Source: JAGQRJ01 sp041402045
Lineage (GTDB): Bacteria > Planctomycetota > J058
DNA: 64,000 bases
NCBI GenBank assembly: GCA_041402045.1
Contig: JAWKSZ010000006.1
Span: 99,748 to 163,747, forward strand
Reading direction: 5' to 3'
This document shows, piece after piece, positions 27,492 to 34,566 of the stretch. Below the pieces are notes generated by a model. That model was not told the origin of the DNA and did not search any database. It was given only the letters and a program-made list of their open reading frames with translations. A program made the translations under genes and the position numbers. The number at the start of each line of letters is the position of its first letter. The stretch's first letter is position 1.

Positions 27492-28379
27492 GTGTTGAAG
27501 ACCCTCCTGCGCCGGCGCCGTAGCGCCCGCGCGTTTACCCTGCTCGAGATCGTCGTCGTCCTGGCGATCCTGGTGATCCTCGCCGGCAGCATCCTCGTCA
27601 AGCTCGACGTGCTCCAGCTCCGCGCCAACAAGGGCGTGGCCGCGAGCGACATGGCCGGCGTGAGCCGGATCATGCAGACCTACACGGTCACCAACAACCA
27701 CTACCCCGACGGCTTCGACTCCCTGATCGACCGGGTCGGGAACCCGGCGAGCCCGGGCACGCCGCTGACCGCCGGGGAACTCTATGGCGTCAGCCGGACC
27801 TACCCCCTCGCGGACGGCGAGGCCTCGTTGGATCCGCAGCTGATCGGGCTCGGCCAGGGGAATCCGGCCAAGCTCGCGCTGGGCACCCTGACCGCGGGCG
27901 AGATCCGCTCCCTGAACCGCATGGGCATCACGACGCTGTTCGACGCGGACGCGGGGTCGCCCTACGCCGCCCTGGGCGGGTTCCCCAGCGATCACTTCAA
28001 TCAGGCCCGCCTGCTGCAAACCGGCGATCAAGTCGCGATCGTCAACGCCACCCTCAACGGCTCTGCGAGCAACGACGGCGACGCCGTGGCGATCATGGAG
28101 CACTTCTACCCTCAGTCCGCCGTTCCCGGGACGCCGCCCAGTGGCACCCGCGTGGTGGTGTTCGGGCTCGGTCCCCGCTGCACGCTGGTCGGGCGCAGCG
28201 GCATGCTGCAGACGGCCCCGCTCTACGCCAACTCCTCGGACCGCAACAAGTACTACGCCCGCGAGCTGGTCGCGTTCGAGATCAGCGACGGCGGGAGCCG
28301 CGCCCGGTTCCTGGGCGCGCTGGGCGCCGACGCCGATCGCCTCGACGAGGAGATCACCGAGTACTACGAGATCCAGTAG
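27492..28379 (+). CDS. Prepilin-like (type II secretion/type IV pilin) protein
   Basis: The 295-residue protein starts with a basic leader (MLKTLLRRRRSARA) followed by FTLLEIVVVLAILVILAG, the class III signal of pilins and pseudopilins with the invariant Glu at +5. The residue before the cleavage site is Ala14 rather than the usual Gly; prepilin peptidases tolerate Ala. The hydrophobic helix continues into an amphipathic helix, then a beta-rich globular part with ARFLGALGADADRLDEEI at the end. Such proteins assemble into membrane filaments or pseudopili. It is alone: no secretion ATPase or other pilin gene is adjacent. GTG start with GAGAGG upstream. Confidence 0.85.
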   Translation: MLKTLLRRRRSARAFTLLEIVVVLAILVILAGSILVKLDVLQLRANKGVAASDMAGVSRIMQTYTVTNNHYPDGFDSLIDRVGNPASPGTPLTAGELYGVSRTYPLADGEASLDPQLIGLGQGNPAKLALGTLTAGEIRSLNRMGITTLFDADAGSPYAALGGFPSDHFNQARLLQTGDQVAIVNATLNGSASNDGDAVAIMEHFYPQSAVPGTPPSGTRVVVFGLGPRCTLVGRSGMLQTAPLYANSSDRNKYYARELVAFEISDGGSRARFLGALGADADRLDEEITEYYEIQ

Positions 28380-28458
28380 CGCTCGCGCGTAGCCAACCTA
28401 CGAAACGGCACGAGGTCGTCGGGAAAAGGGTTCCCCGGCGGCCTCGGGTCTTGTACGG

Positions 28459-28869
28459 CTACTGCGCGACCCCCGCGGTGTAGAGCCAGCGCCCGCCGCG
28501 GCGGGTGAAGCGGCTGCGCTCGCTGAAGGACAGGTCGTCCGTGCCCTGCTTGAGCGCGGCGCGGAACTCGACCCAGCCCTGGTCGCCGTCCTCGCCGTGG
28601 TCCTTGACCTCGAGGCCCTCGAAGGCCGTGCGCTTGCAGTAGTGGGCGATCTCCACCGCCCACGCGCCGCGATCGGGGCGGAAGTGCTCGCCCTCGGGGT
28701 CCGTCGTGTCCTGGAGGTACTCGACCTCGCCCAGCGCGTAGGCGGCGAAGCGCGAGCGCATGAGCGCCAGGGGCGAGGGGGCGAGGGTCCCCTTGTGGAA
28801 GGGGCGGCAGCACTTCTTGTACTTCGCCCCGCTGTGGCAGGGGCAGGGCGCGTTGGGGGAGACCTTCAC
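28459..28869 (-). CDS. ychJ: YchJ-family SEC-C motif protein
   Basis: The 136-residue protein opens with the zinc-binding SEC-C motif CPCHSGAKYKKCC (about 9-21), then PLALMRSRFAAYALGEVEYL, the signature of the YchJ/UPF0225 family, and a NTF2-like end (FTRRGGRWLYTAG). The cellular role of the family is not established. The GTG start lies four bases after the purE stop and its ribosome site is inside purE, so translation is likely coupled. It is the last gene of purK-purE-ychJ. Confidence 0.88.
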   Translation of the reverse strand: MKVSPNAPCPCHSGAKYKKCCRPFHKGTLAPSPLALMRSRFAAYALGEVEYLQDTTDPEGEHFRPDRGAWAVEIAHYCKRTAFEGLEVKDHGEDGDQGWVEFRAALKQGTDDLSFSERSRFTRRGGRWLYTAGVAQ

Positions 28870-28873
28870 CGGA

Positions 28874-29371
28874 CTACTCCTGCTGACCGCGCACGTTCTG
28901 GGACATGCGGGCCACCGTGGCCTCTTGTTCCTTGCGGAAGGTGCGCAGGTCCTCGCGCAGCTCGGGGCGCCCGATCGCGAGCATTTGCACCGCGAGGACC
29001 CCGGCGTTGCGCGAGTTGCCCACGGCCACGGTCGCCACCGGGACGCCCTTGGGCATTTGCACGATCGAGAGCAGGGCGTCTACGCCCAGGAGCGGGCCGT
29101 TGACCACCGGGACCCCGATCACCGGGAGGGTGGTCAAGGACGCGAGCATGCCCGGGAGGTGCGCCGCGCCGCCGGCGCCGGCGATCAACACCTGCAGCCC
29201 GCGGCCCTCGGCCTCGCGGCCGTAGCGGAACAGCTTCTCGGGGGTGCGGTGGGCGGAGACCACGTCCACCTCGTAGGGGATCGCGAACTCGTCCAGGGCG
29301 TCGAGCGCGCCCTGCAAGGTGGGCAGGTCCGACTCGCTGCCCATGACCACTCCCACGACCGGCTCGCTCAC
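28874..29371 (-). CDS. purE: N5-carboxyaminoimidazole ribonucleotide mutase PurE
   Basis: At 165 residues it has the length of class I PurE, which converts N5-CAIR to CAIR in purine synthesis, using the product of PurK. Signatures are VGVVMGSESDLPT near the N-terminus, VVSAHRTPEKLF with the catalytic His, GAGGAAHLPGMLA, and VIGVPVVNGPLLGVDALLS. GAGGAGG precedes the GTG start. Gene order purK-purE is opposite to the enterobacterial purEK, and the two are separated here by 140 bases that contain a fossil HTH. Confidence 0.95.
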   Translation of the reverse strand: MSEPVVGVVMGSESDLPTLQGALDALDEFAIPYEVDVVSAHRTPEKLFRYGREAEGRGLQVLIAGAGGAAHLPGMLASLTTLPVIGVPVVNGPLLGVDALLSIVQMPKGVPVATVAVGNSRNAGVLAVQMLAIGRPELREDLRTFRKEQEATVARMSQNVRGQQE

Positions 29372-29408
29372 GACGCCTCCTCGCGCGCGATCTTACGCCA
29401 GCGCGCGC

Positions 29409-29511
29409 TCAGCGCAGCCCGTAGCGGTCCAGCAGCCGGTAGAGCGTCGAGCGCTGGATCCCCAGCCGGCGCGCGGCCTGGGCCTCGGCGCCGCGCTGAC
29501 GCTCTGGGGCG
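29409..29511 (-). pseudogene. Orphan Fis-type HTH remnant between purK and purE
   Basis: In the 140-base gap the minus strand reads AEAQAARRLGIQRSTLYRLL followed by DRYGLR and a stop. This is the C-terminal Fis-type helix-turn-helix found at the end of NtrC-class sigma-54 activators. No start codon or preceding AAA+ domain is present; the frame runs back into the purK end in a different phase. It therefore looks like the surviving tail of a deleted regulator gene rather than a functional peptide. Confidence 0.55.
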
Positions 29512-30669
29512 CTAGCCGGGCGCGGCGGTGATCCGCAGCACGTCGCGCAGCTCGCGGGCGGCCCCGAGGGCGAGCTCGGCGTCGGCGTCGACCACCGTCG
29601 CGTGGCCCATTTTGCGCCCCGGCCACACCTCGGCCTTGGCGTAGAGGTGGACCGTGGCCCCCGGGATCCGGCGCGCCTCGTCCAGGCCCTGGACCTGCGG
29701 CGCGCCGCGGCCGTCGCCCTGGCCCACCAGGTTCACCAGGGCCACGGGGAAGTCGAGGGTCGCCGGCCGCAGCGGGAGCCCGCACACCGCGCGGAGGTGT
29801 TGCTCGAACTGCGAGGTGGGCGCCGCGTCCAGGGTGTGGTGGCCGCTGTTGTGCACTCGGGGGGAGATCTCGTTCACCAGGAGCTGGTCTGCGGCGTCGA
29901 GGAACAGCTCGACCGCGAACACCCCCACGCCGTCGAGGCCAACCACCGCGCGCTCCGCCAGCTCTCGCGCCTCACGGGCCACCGCCTCGGGGAGCCGCGC
30001 GGGGGCGAGCATGACGTCCAGGCGGTGCCCGACCGGGTCGACCTCGACCTCGCTCACCGGCCAGGCCACGAGCTCGCCCGAGCGAGAGCGGGCTACGAGC
30101 ACCGCCAGCTCGCGCTCGATCTGGACGCGCTCCTCGAGGAGTGAGGGCCCGGGGAGCAGGCGCTCGAGGTCGCTGGGCGCGGAGAGCACGAGCACACCGC
30201 GCCCGTCGTAGCCGCCGCGGCGCAGCTTCTGCACCAGGGGCAGCCCGAAGGCCCGGCAGGCGGCGGGAGTGGGGGCGTCGCAGGCCTCGAACCGCGGGCC
30301 CGGCAGGCCCAGCGCGGCGATCCGTTGGCGCTGGGTGAGCTTGTCCTGGATCTGGGCCAGGGTCTCGGGGCGGGGGTAGACCGGGACCCCCGCCGCCTCC
30401 GCTGCGCGCAGCGCGGGGATCCCCACGTCGTCCCGCTCGAAGGTGATCACGTCGACGTGGCTCGCCAGGGTCTCGAGGGCCTGGGGTGAGGCCCAGTCGG
30501 CGACGAGGCCCAGGTCGGCCTTCGCCAACGCCGGCGCGCGGGGGTCGCGATCGAGCACCGCCACCCACAGCCCCAGGTCCCGCGCGGCGTCGACCAGCAG
30601 CGCGCCGAGCTGGCCGCCGCCCACGATCCCGACCTGGGTGCAGGCGTCCTGGGTGTCCTCGGCCGACAT
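29512..30669 (-). CDS. purK: N5-carboxyaminoimidazole ribonucleotide synthase PurK
   Basis: The 385-residue ATP-grasp enzyme carboxylates AIR with bicarbonate and ATP. Visible are the N-terminal GIVGGGQLGALLVDAA dinucleotide-like fold, the ATP-grasp motifs VQKLRRGGYDGRGV and LLEERV, the metal-binding VNEISPRVHNSGHHTLDA and the C-terminal HLYAKAEVWPGRKMGH. Length and motifs are complete. The ATG has GGAGGGGAGGG upstream. It is the first gene of the purine operon on this strand. Confidence 0.95.
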   Translation of the reverse strand: MSAEDTQDACTQVGIVGGGQLGALLVDAARDLGLWVAVLDRDPRAPALAKADLGLVADWASPQALETLASHVDVITFERDDVGIPALRAAEAAGVPVYPRPETLAQIQDKLTQRQRIAALGLPGPRFEACDAPTPAACRAFGLPLVQKLRRGGYDGRGVLVLSAPSDLERLLPGPSLLEERVQIERELAVLVARSRSGELVAWPVSEVEVDPVGHRLDVMLAPARLPEAVAREARELAERAVVGLDGVGVFAVELFLDAADQLLVNEISPRVHNSGHHTLDAAPTSQFEQHLRAVCGLPLRPATLDFPVALVNLVGQGDGRGAPQVQGLDEARRIPGATVHLYAKAEVWPGRKMGHATVVDADAELALGAARELRDVLRITAAPG

Positions 30670-30738
30670 GGGGCCCCTCCCCTCCGTGGTCGGGAGCTTA
30701 CCCGACGCCGCGGGCTGCTCCGGGGGCCGCGTCGCGAA

Positions 30739-30939
30739 CTACTCGGGGACGAGCAGGTGCGCGCTGAGGTGCAGCTCGGGGCCCTCTTGAGGGGCCTCCA
30801 CGCGCCACACGTCGCAGATCCCGCCGCCGATCCGGGGCTTGATCCAGGCGAACTCGTAGCGCTGGGTCTCGGGGTTGTAGACCCCGCCCAGCCGCGCGTC
30901 GGGCGGGGCGGAGACCGACTGAGTGGTGTGGTGCGCCAT
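30739..30939 (-). CDS. Small protein of unknown function
   Basis: The 66-residue protein starts at an ATG with GGGGGA upstream and contains NPETQRYEFAWIKPRIGGG and a neutral end (LHLSAHLLVPE). The codon composition and the balanced residue mix suggest it is real. No signal peptide, membrane segment or known motif. It precedes purK by 69 bases on the same strand. Confidence 0.5.
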   Translation of the reverse strand: MAHHTTQSVSAPPDARLGGVYNPETQRYEFAWIKPRIGGGICDVWRVEAPQEGPELHLSAHLLVPE

Positions 30940-30975
30940 GGGGTCCCCCTGGAGCCCCTGTCTTAAGCCACGGGG

Positions 30976-31006
30976 CCGACAGGTGCGAGGAAAACCCCGC
31001 TAGAGT
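30976..31006 (+). promoter_or_regulatory. Candidate promoter of the sugar dehydrogenase gene
   Basis: CCGACA (30976-30981) and TAGAGT (31001-31006) are separated by 19 bases and end 19 bases before the ATG, with CAGGAGA as the ribosome site between. Weak matches. Confidence 0.3.
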
Positions 31007-31024
31007 GGGCGCTCAGGAGACCGC

Positions 31025-32290
31025 ATGCTGGCCAAGCTCGTGGCGATCGCGCTGTGCGTGCTCGGGGGCGCGACGATCCTCGCCGCCCCGCGCACGAAGC
31101 GTCCCTGGACCCTGCGGGTCGGCGGTGTGCTCCTGGTCCTGGCCGCGCTCTGGCTCGAGGGCGAGCGGCTCGCGCTGCGGGTGGGGGAGGCCTTCGTCGA
31201 CTGGAACGCGCCCAGCTTCACCGGGATCGACCCCGCGCAGCGCGTGGTCGAGTTCCGCGAGGTCGCCGCGGGCTTCTCCGCGCCGGTGCACGTGACCCAC
31301 GCCCCTGACGGCACGGGCTGGCTCTACGTGGTCGAGCAGTGGGGGACGGTGCGGATCGTGCGCGACGGCGCGCGGGTCGAGGCGCCGTTCTGCGACCTCT
31401 CGGCCGAGGTGTGGGCGGGCGGCGAGTGCGGGCTGCTCTCCCTCGCCTTCCACCCGAACTACGCCGAGAACGGGCGCGCCTTCGTGAACTTCACGCGCAA
31501 GCGCGCGGTGCTCGAGACCGTGGTCGCCGAGCTCACGCGCTCGGCGGATCCGGCCCGGGTCGAGCCCGGCTATCGCGAGCTCCTGGTGTTCACCCAGCCC
31601 TACACCAACCACAACGGCGGGCTCGTGGCCTTCGGCCCCGACGGTCTGCTCTACGTCGGCACCGGCGACGGCGGCGCCGCCCACGACCCCTTGGGGGCGG
31701 GGCAGGACACCGGCACGCTCCTGGGCAAGCTGCTGCGGATCGACGTCGACGGCGCTCGGCCCTACGCGATCCCGCCCACGAACCCGTTCGCCGACGGCGC
31801 CGGCGGCCGGCCCGAGGTCTACGCCTGGGGCCTGCGCAACCCCTGGCGCTTCTCCTGGGACCCGGCGCGCCCCGAGCGCCTGTTCGTGGGGGGCGTGGGC
31901 CAGGACCGCTACGAGGAGGTCAGCCTCGTCTCCCTCGGCGACAACTGCGGCTGGAACGTGCGCGAGGGCGCGCACCCCTTCCGCGGCGAAGGCCCGGGTC
32001 CGTTCCGCGAGCCGATCCACACCTACGGCCACGACGTGGGCTACTCGGTGACCGGCGGGCACGTGCTCCGGGGCGAGGCCTTGCCCGAGCTCGACGGCAC
32101 CTACGTGTTCGCCGACTACGCCCCCGGCGCGCTGTGGGGGCTGCGCGAGGACGAGGACGGCGCCTGGACCTGCCGGGTGCTCGGCGAGCACGGATTTCGC
32201 CTGAGCAGCTTCGGCGTCGACGCCGCGGGCGCGCTCTACGCCTGCGACCGCGAGGACGGGCGCCTGTTCCTGCTGGTGCGCGCGGAGTGA
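31025..32290 (+). CDS. PQQ-dependent sugar dehydrogenase-like protein, membrane-anchored
   Basis: The 421-residue protein has two N-terminal hydrophobic helices (about 4-20 and 32-47) and then the six-bladed propeller of the soluble glucose/sorbosone dehydrogenase (Asd/YliI) family. Signatures are GLLSLAFHPNYAENGRAFV, PYTNHNGGLVAFGPDGLLYVGTGDGG, YAWGLRNPWRFSWDP and VGGVGQDRYEEV. The HNGG and NPWR elements line the PQQ site in known members. It would oxidise aldose sugars outside the cytoplasm, passing electrons to a quinone or other acceptor; the true substrate is unknown. No PQQ synthesis gene is present here. A strong hairpin follows the stop. Confidence 0.88.
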   Translation: MLAKLVAIALCVLGGATILAAPRTKRPWTLRVGGVLLVLAALWLEGERLALRVGEAFVDWNAPSFTGIDPAQRVVEFREVAAGFSAPVHVTHAPDGTGWLYVVEQWGTVRIVRDGARVEAPFCDLSAEVWAGGECGLLSLAFHPNYAENGRAFVNFTRKRAVLETVVAELTRSADPARVEPGYRELLVFTQPYTNHNGGLVAFGPDGLLYVGTGDGGAAHDPLGAGQDTGTLLGKLLRIDVDGARPYAIPPTNPFADGAGGRPEVYAWGLRNPWRFSWDPARPERLFVGGVGQDRYEEVSLVSLGDNCGWNVREGAHPFRGEGPGPFREPIHTYGHDVGYSVTGGHVLRGEALPELDGTYVFADYAPGALWGLREDEDGAWTCRVLGEHGFRLSSFGVDAAGALYACDREDGRLFLLVRAE

Positions 32291-32297
32291 GCTCGGC

Positions 32298-32319
32298 CGT
32301 CGCCGCGAGCGCGGCGACG
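32298..32319. terminator. GC-rich hairpin after the sugar dehydrogenase gene
   Basis: Nine-base perfect arms (CGTCGCCGC and GCGGCGACG) around GAGC start eight bases after the stop codon. Probable terminator, no U-run. Confidence 0.55.
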
Positions 32320-32344
32320 ACCTGCCTGGCAGAGCTTCCAGGAG

Positions 32345-32424
32345 CTAAACGGAAGGCGCGATTCGGTGGGAGGTCAGCACCTGGTCTCAGTGCTGACGAC
32401 TCCGAATCGCGCACTTCCGTTTAG
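32345..32424. repeat. 80-bp palindromic element over a stop codon
   Basis: Outer arms of 22-23 bases (CTAAACGGAAGGCGCGATTC and onwards, against its inverted copy) match with one bulged base. An inner hairpin GTCAGCAC/GTGCTGAC surrounds a nine-base loop. The minus-strand stop codon TAA of the downstream lipoprotein gene lies within the outer arm. It stands between convergent genes and can act as a bidirectional terminator; its sharp ends also resemble a small mobile palindromic element. Confidence 0.85.
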
Positions 32425-33590
32425 CGCACGTCGAAGGCGGCCCAGGGCGAGGCGTCGCCGCTGGGGTTCACGACGCGCAGCTCGTAGCTCCCCACGGGGG
32501 GGTAGACCAGGGTCAGCCAGGCCTCGACCGACGACACCCGGATCAGGGGCACGGTCAGGGACAGCGCGCCGCCGGGGACGCGCAGCTCGGCGTAGGCGCC
32601 CTGCTGCAGGTCCGAGCCGGTCAGGTGCACGGTGCCCACGAACGGGCTCGAGACCTGGGCCGGGGCGCTGAACTGCGGGGCGACCGGCGCGCCCGGCTGC
32701 TGCGCCGAGCCCTGGACGCTGAGGGTGATCGTCTGCGAGTTCAGTAGCGTGGGGTTCGTGATCTGTAGGCTCACGTCGCCGGTCAGGGGCGCGGGGATCA
32801 CCCAGCCCACGGTGCGGTCGTTGACGAAGAGCAGGGGCACCACGTAGGGCGTCTGCCCCACGGGGGTGACGGTGACCACGCAGCCCGGGGCGAACTCCTG
32901 GCCCATGAGCCACACCGTCCCGGTGAACTGGGTGTCCACGCTGGGCGGGAAGGCCATTTGAATGTCGGGGGTGCCCAGGCCGAGGACCGAGGTCAGCCCG
33001 CCGTTGGGGACGGTCAGCTTGACCGGCACCGAGAGCGTCCCGTCCGGGGCGAGCGCGGCGAACTCGTAGTCGGCGGCGATCGTGAACCAGACCGGGATCG
33101 AGAGCAGCTCCGAGCTGTGGAACAGGGCGGGGAGCACCTTGATCGGGGTCCCGTTGACGGTCACCTGGACCACCGAGCCGGGCACCAGGCGCTCACCGAC
33201 GAGGTAGAGCGACCCGTTGAAGCCGGTGGCGGGGTCGGGGGGGATCGTGCCGTAGATCTCGGGCTGCGCGGGGGCGGCCGGGGCGGCGGGCGCCGGGTTG
33301 GCGGCCGGAGCGGGGTTGGCGGCCGGGGCGGGGGCGGCCGCGCCAGCGCTCGAGGAGGACGAGCCGGCGCTCGACGAGGCCGGGGTCGCCCCGGCGGCGG
33401 TCGAGGAGGACGAGCCAGCGCTCGCGGAGGCCGGGGTCGCCCCGGCAGCGGTCGAGGTGGACGCGGTCGGGAGGACGTTCACCGATCCGGGGGTCGAGCG
33501 CTTCGAGCTCCCACCGCTGCTGCCGCAGCCGACCATTGCCGCGAGACCCGATCCGACCAACACAGCGAACATGACGTTACGAGGCTTCAT
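32421..33590 (-). CDS. Lipoprotein with Ser/Ala/Pro linker and repeated IPT/TIG-like domains
   Basis: The 389-residue protein has a lipoprotein signal (LVGSGLAAMVGC, Cys22). A long low-complexity linker (about 23-110) with repeated STAAGATPAS and NPAPAA units follows, and then three consecutive beta domains (about 110-205, 205-300, 300-389). Each has a FxGxVxLxGxxLxPGxxVxV pattern typical of IPT/TIG-like immunoglobulin folds. It is probably displayed on the cell surface or in the periplasm on a flexible stalk; binding partner unknown. The stop codon sits in the arm of the 80-bp palindrome. Confidence 0.75.
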   Translation of the reverse strand: MKPRNVMFAVLVGSGLAAMVGCGSSGGSSKRSTPGSVNVLPTASTSTAAGATPASASAGSSSSTAAGATPASSSAGSSSSSAGAAAPAPAANPAPAANPAPAAPAAPAQPEIYGTIPPDPATGFNGSLYLVGERLVPGSVVQVTVNGTPIKVLPALFHSSELLSIPVWFTIAADYEFAALAPDGTLSVPVKLTVPNGGLTSVLGLGTPDIQMAFPPSVDTQFTGTVWLMGQEFAPGCVVTVTPVGQTPYVVPLLFVNDRTVGWVIPAPLTGDVSLQITNPTLLNSQTITLSVQGSAQQPGAPVAPQFSAPAQVSSPFVGTVHLTGSDLQQGAYAELRVPGGALSLTVPLIRVSSVEAWLTLVYPPVGSYELRVVNPSGDASPWAAFDVR

Positions 33591-33616
33591 GCCTCACCTT
33601 TGCTTCCTAGTGCGGT

Positions 33617-33628
33617 GAACGATCGTTC
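33617..33628. promoter_or_regulatory. 12-bp palindrome upstream of the lipoprotein gene
   Basis: GAACGATCGTTC is perfectly self-complementary and lies 27-38 bases upstream of the lipoprotein start; TCGTTCG repeats just beside it. It could be an operator, but no regulator gene is adjacent. Confidence 0.3.
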
Positions 33629-33777
33629 GTTCGTCCGAGGCGCACAGGGTCACCGCTGGCGAGGGCGGAGTCAACACCCTTTCGATTTGGTTGTGCGATT
33701 GGTTGGAAGTCGAGTCCAGGCCTGACCGACCCCGGTGCGGTGCACGCCCGAGGCCCGAGCGCGGGGCTTGGTTTGCG

Positions 33778-33867
33778 CTACGTGTTGAGGAACACGACGG
33801 CCAAGGCCACGCCGCCGAAGGCGACGAGCATGAACGGCCCGATCGCGCAGCCGAGCAACGGGCCCAT
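33778..33867 (-). CDS. Possible single-helix membrane peptide
   Basis: A 29-residue frame starting at ATG 33867 encodes a nearly complete transmembrane helix (IGPFMLVAFGGVALAVVFL). The hydrophobic composition is unlike the Arg-rich chance frames around it, but there is no good ribosome site and nothing else supports it. Confidence 0.3.
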   Translation of the reverse strand: MGPLLGCAIGPFMLVAFGGVALAVVFLNT

Positions 33868-33968
33868 GGGGTTCGCCGCGGGCCGGCGCTGGGTCTGGGG
33901 CGAGAGCGGCGCGCGGCAGCGCGAGACCAGTGACCCCGTTGGACGCGACGGGCTTGCTTTGGAACGGC

Positions 33969-34565
33969 TCAGCCCAGACGCGCGCTCAACCCCTGGATCA
34001 CGTCCTCCGCCTCGAGCCGCAGGCGCGGGACGCGGGCGGCCTTGCGGGCGGCGGCCAGGGCGCGCTCCAGCGCCCCGCGGCCCACGTGGCGCGCGTGGGC
34101 GAGGGTCGCCGCCGCCAGCTCGAGCTGCGCCTCGGGGGTCTCCGCAGCCTTGAGCGCGCGGTGCGCAGCCATGAGCCGCGCCTGGCCGGCGCGCTCCTCG
34201 CGGAAGTCGCGGCGGCAGGGCGCGCAGCGGTGGGCCTCGACCTCGTTCCAGAGCTTGCGCACCTCGTACCAGTGCTTCTGCTCCGCGGCGCTGAAGGTGA
34301 ACGCGGCGCAACAGTCGCGGCACTGCCGACGCTGGTCGAGGTAGAGCAGGCGCGGCCCGCCGTAGCCGTAGACCTGAGCGCTCGGGGTAGCGAGCAGCGC
34401 GCCGCCGGGGAGGCGGCGGAGGTTGCCGGTGATCCCGCGCCCCCAGAGGTCGACGGGGAAGTCGGCGACGTGGCGAAAGGGCGCGGGGGGATCGCGGTGG
34501 AACGGGTTCTGCGGGTCCCGCCAGCGCAGGTTCGCCTCGTCGTCGATCCAGAGCTGGAGGCGCAC
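33969..34565 (-). CDS. Zinc-ribbon (zf-trcl-like) protein
   Basis: The 198-residue protein contains a central LLYLDQRRQCRDCCAAFTFS segment continuing AAEQKHWYEVRKLWNEV and CAPCRRDFRE. This is the layout of the probable zinc-ribbon family zf-trcl (C-x-x-C, FTA-x-EQ-x-WYE, C-x-x-C-R). The C-terminal third is helical, with FREERAGQARLM and Ala-rich repeats. Function is unknown; similar proteins are small cytoplasmic factors. The GTG lies one base after the stop codon of the upstream LKR-like gene, so the two are translated as an operon. Confidence 0.72.
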   Translation of the reverse strand: MRLQLWIDDEANLRWRDPQNPFHRDPPAPFRHVADFPVDLWGRGITGNLRRLPGGALLATPSAQVYGYGGPRLLYLDQRRQCRDCCAAFTFSAAEQKHWYEVRKLWNEVEAHRCAPCRRDFREERAGQARLMAAHRALKAAETPEAQLELAAATLAHARHVGRGALERALAAARKAARVPRLRLEAEDVIQGLSARLG

Positions 34566-34566
34566 C

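Noticed and set aside
27283..27498. 71-codon plus-strand frame before the prepilin gene
   Set aside because: It overlaps the prepilin start, has no ribosome site and an unnatural composition.
32345..32424. Insertion sequence or its remnant
   Set aside because: No transposase coding and no direct repeats are visible; only the palindrome itself is present, so it is listed as a repeat or terminator.
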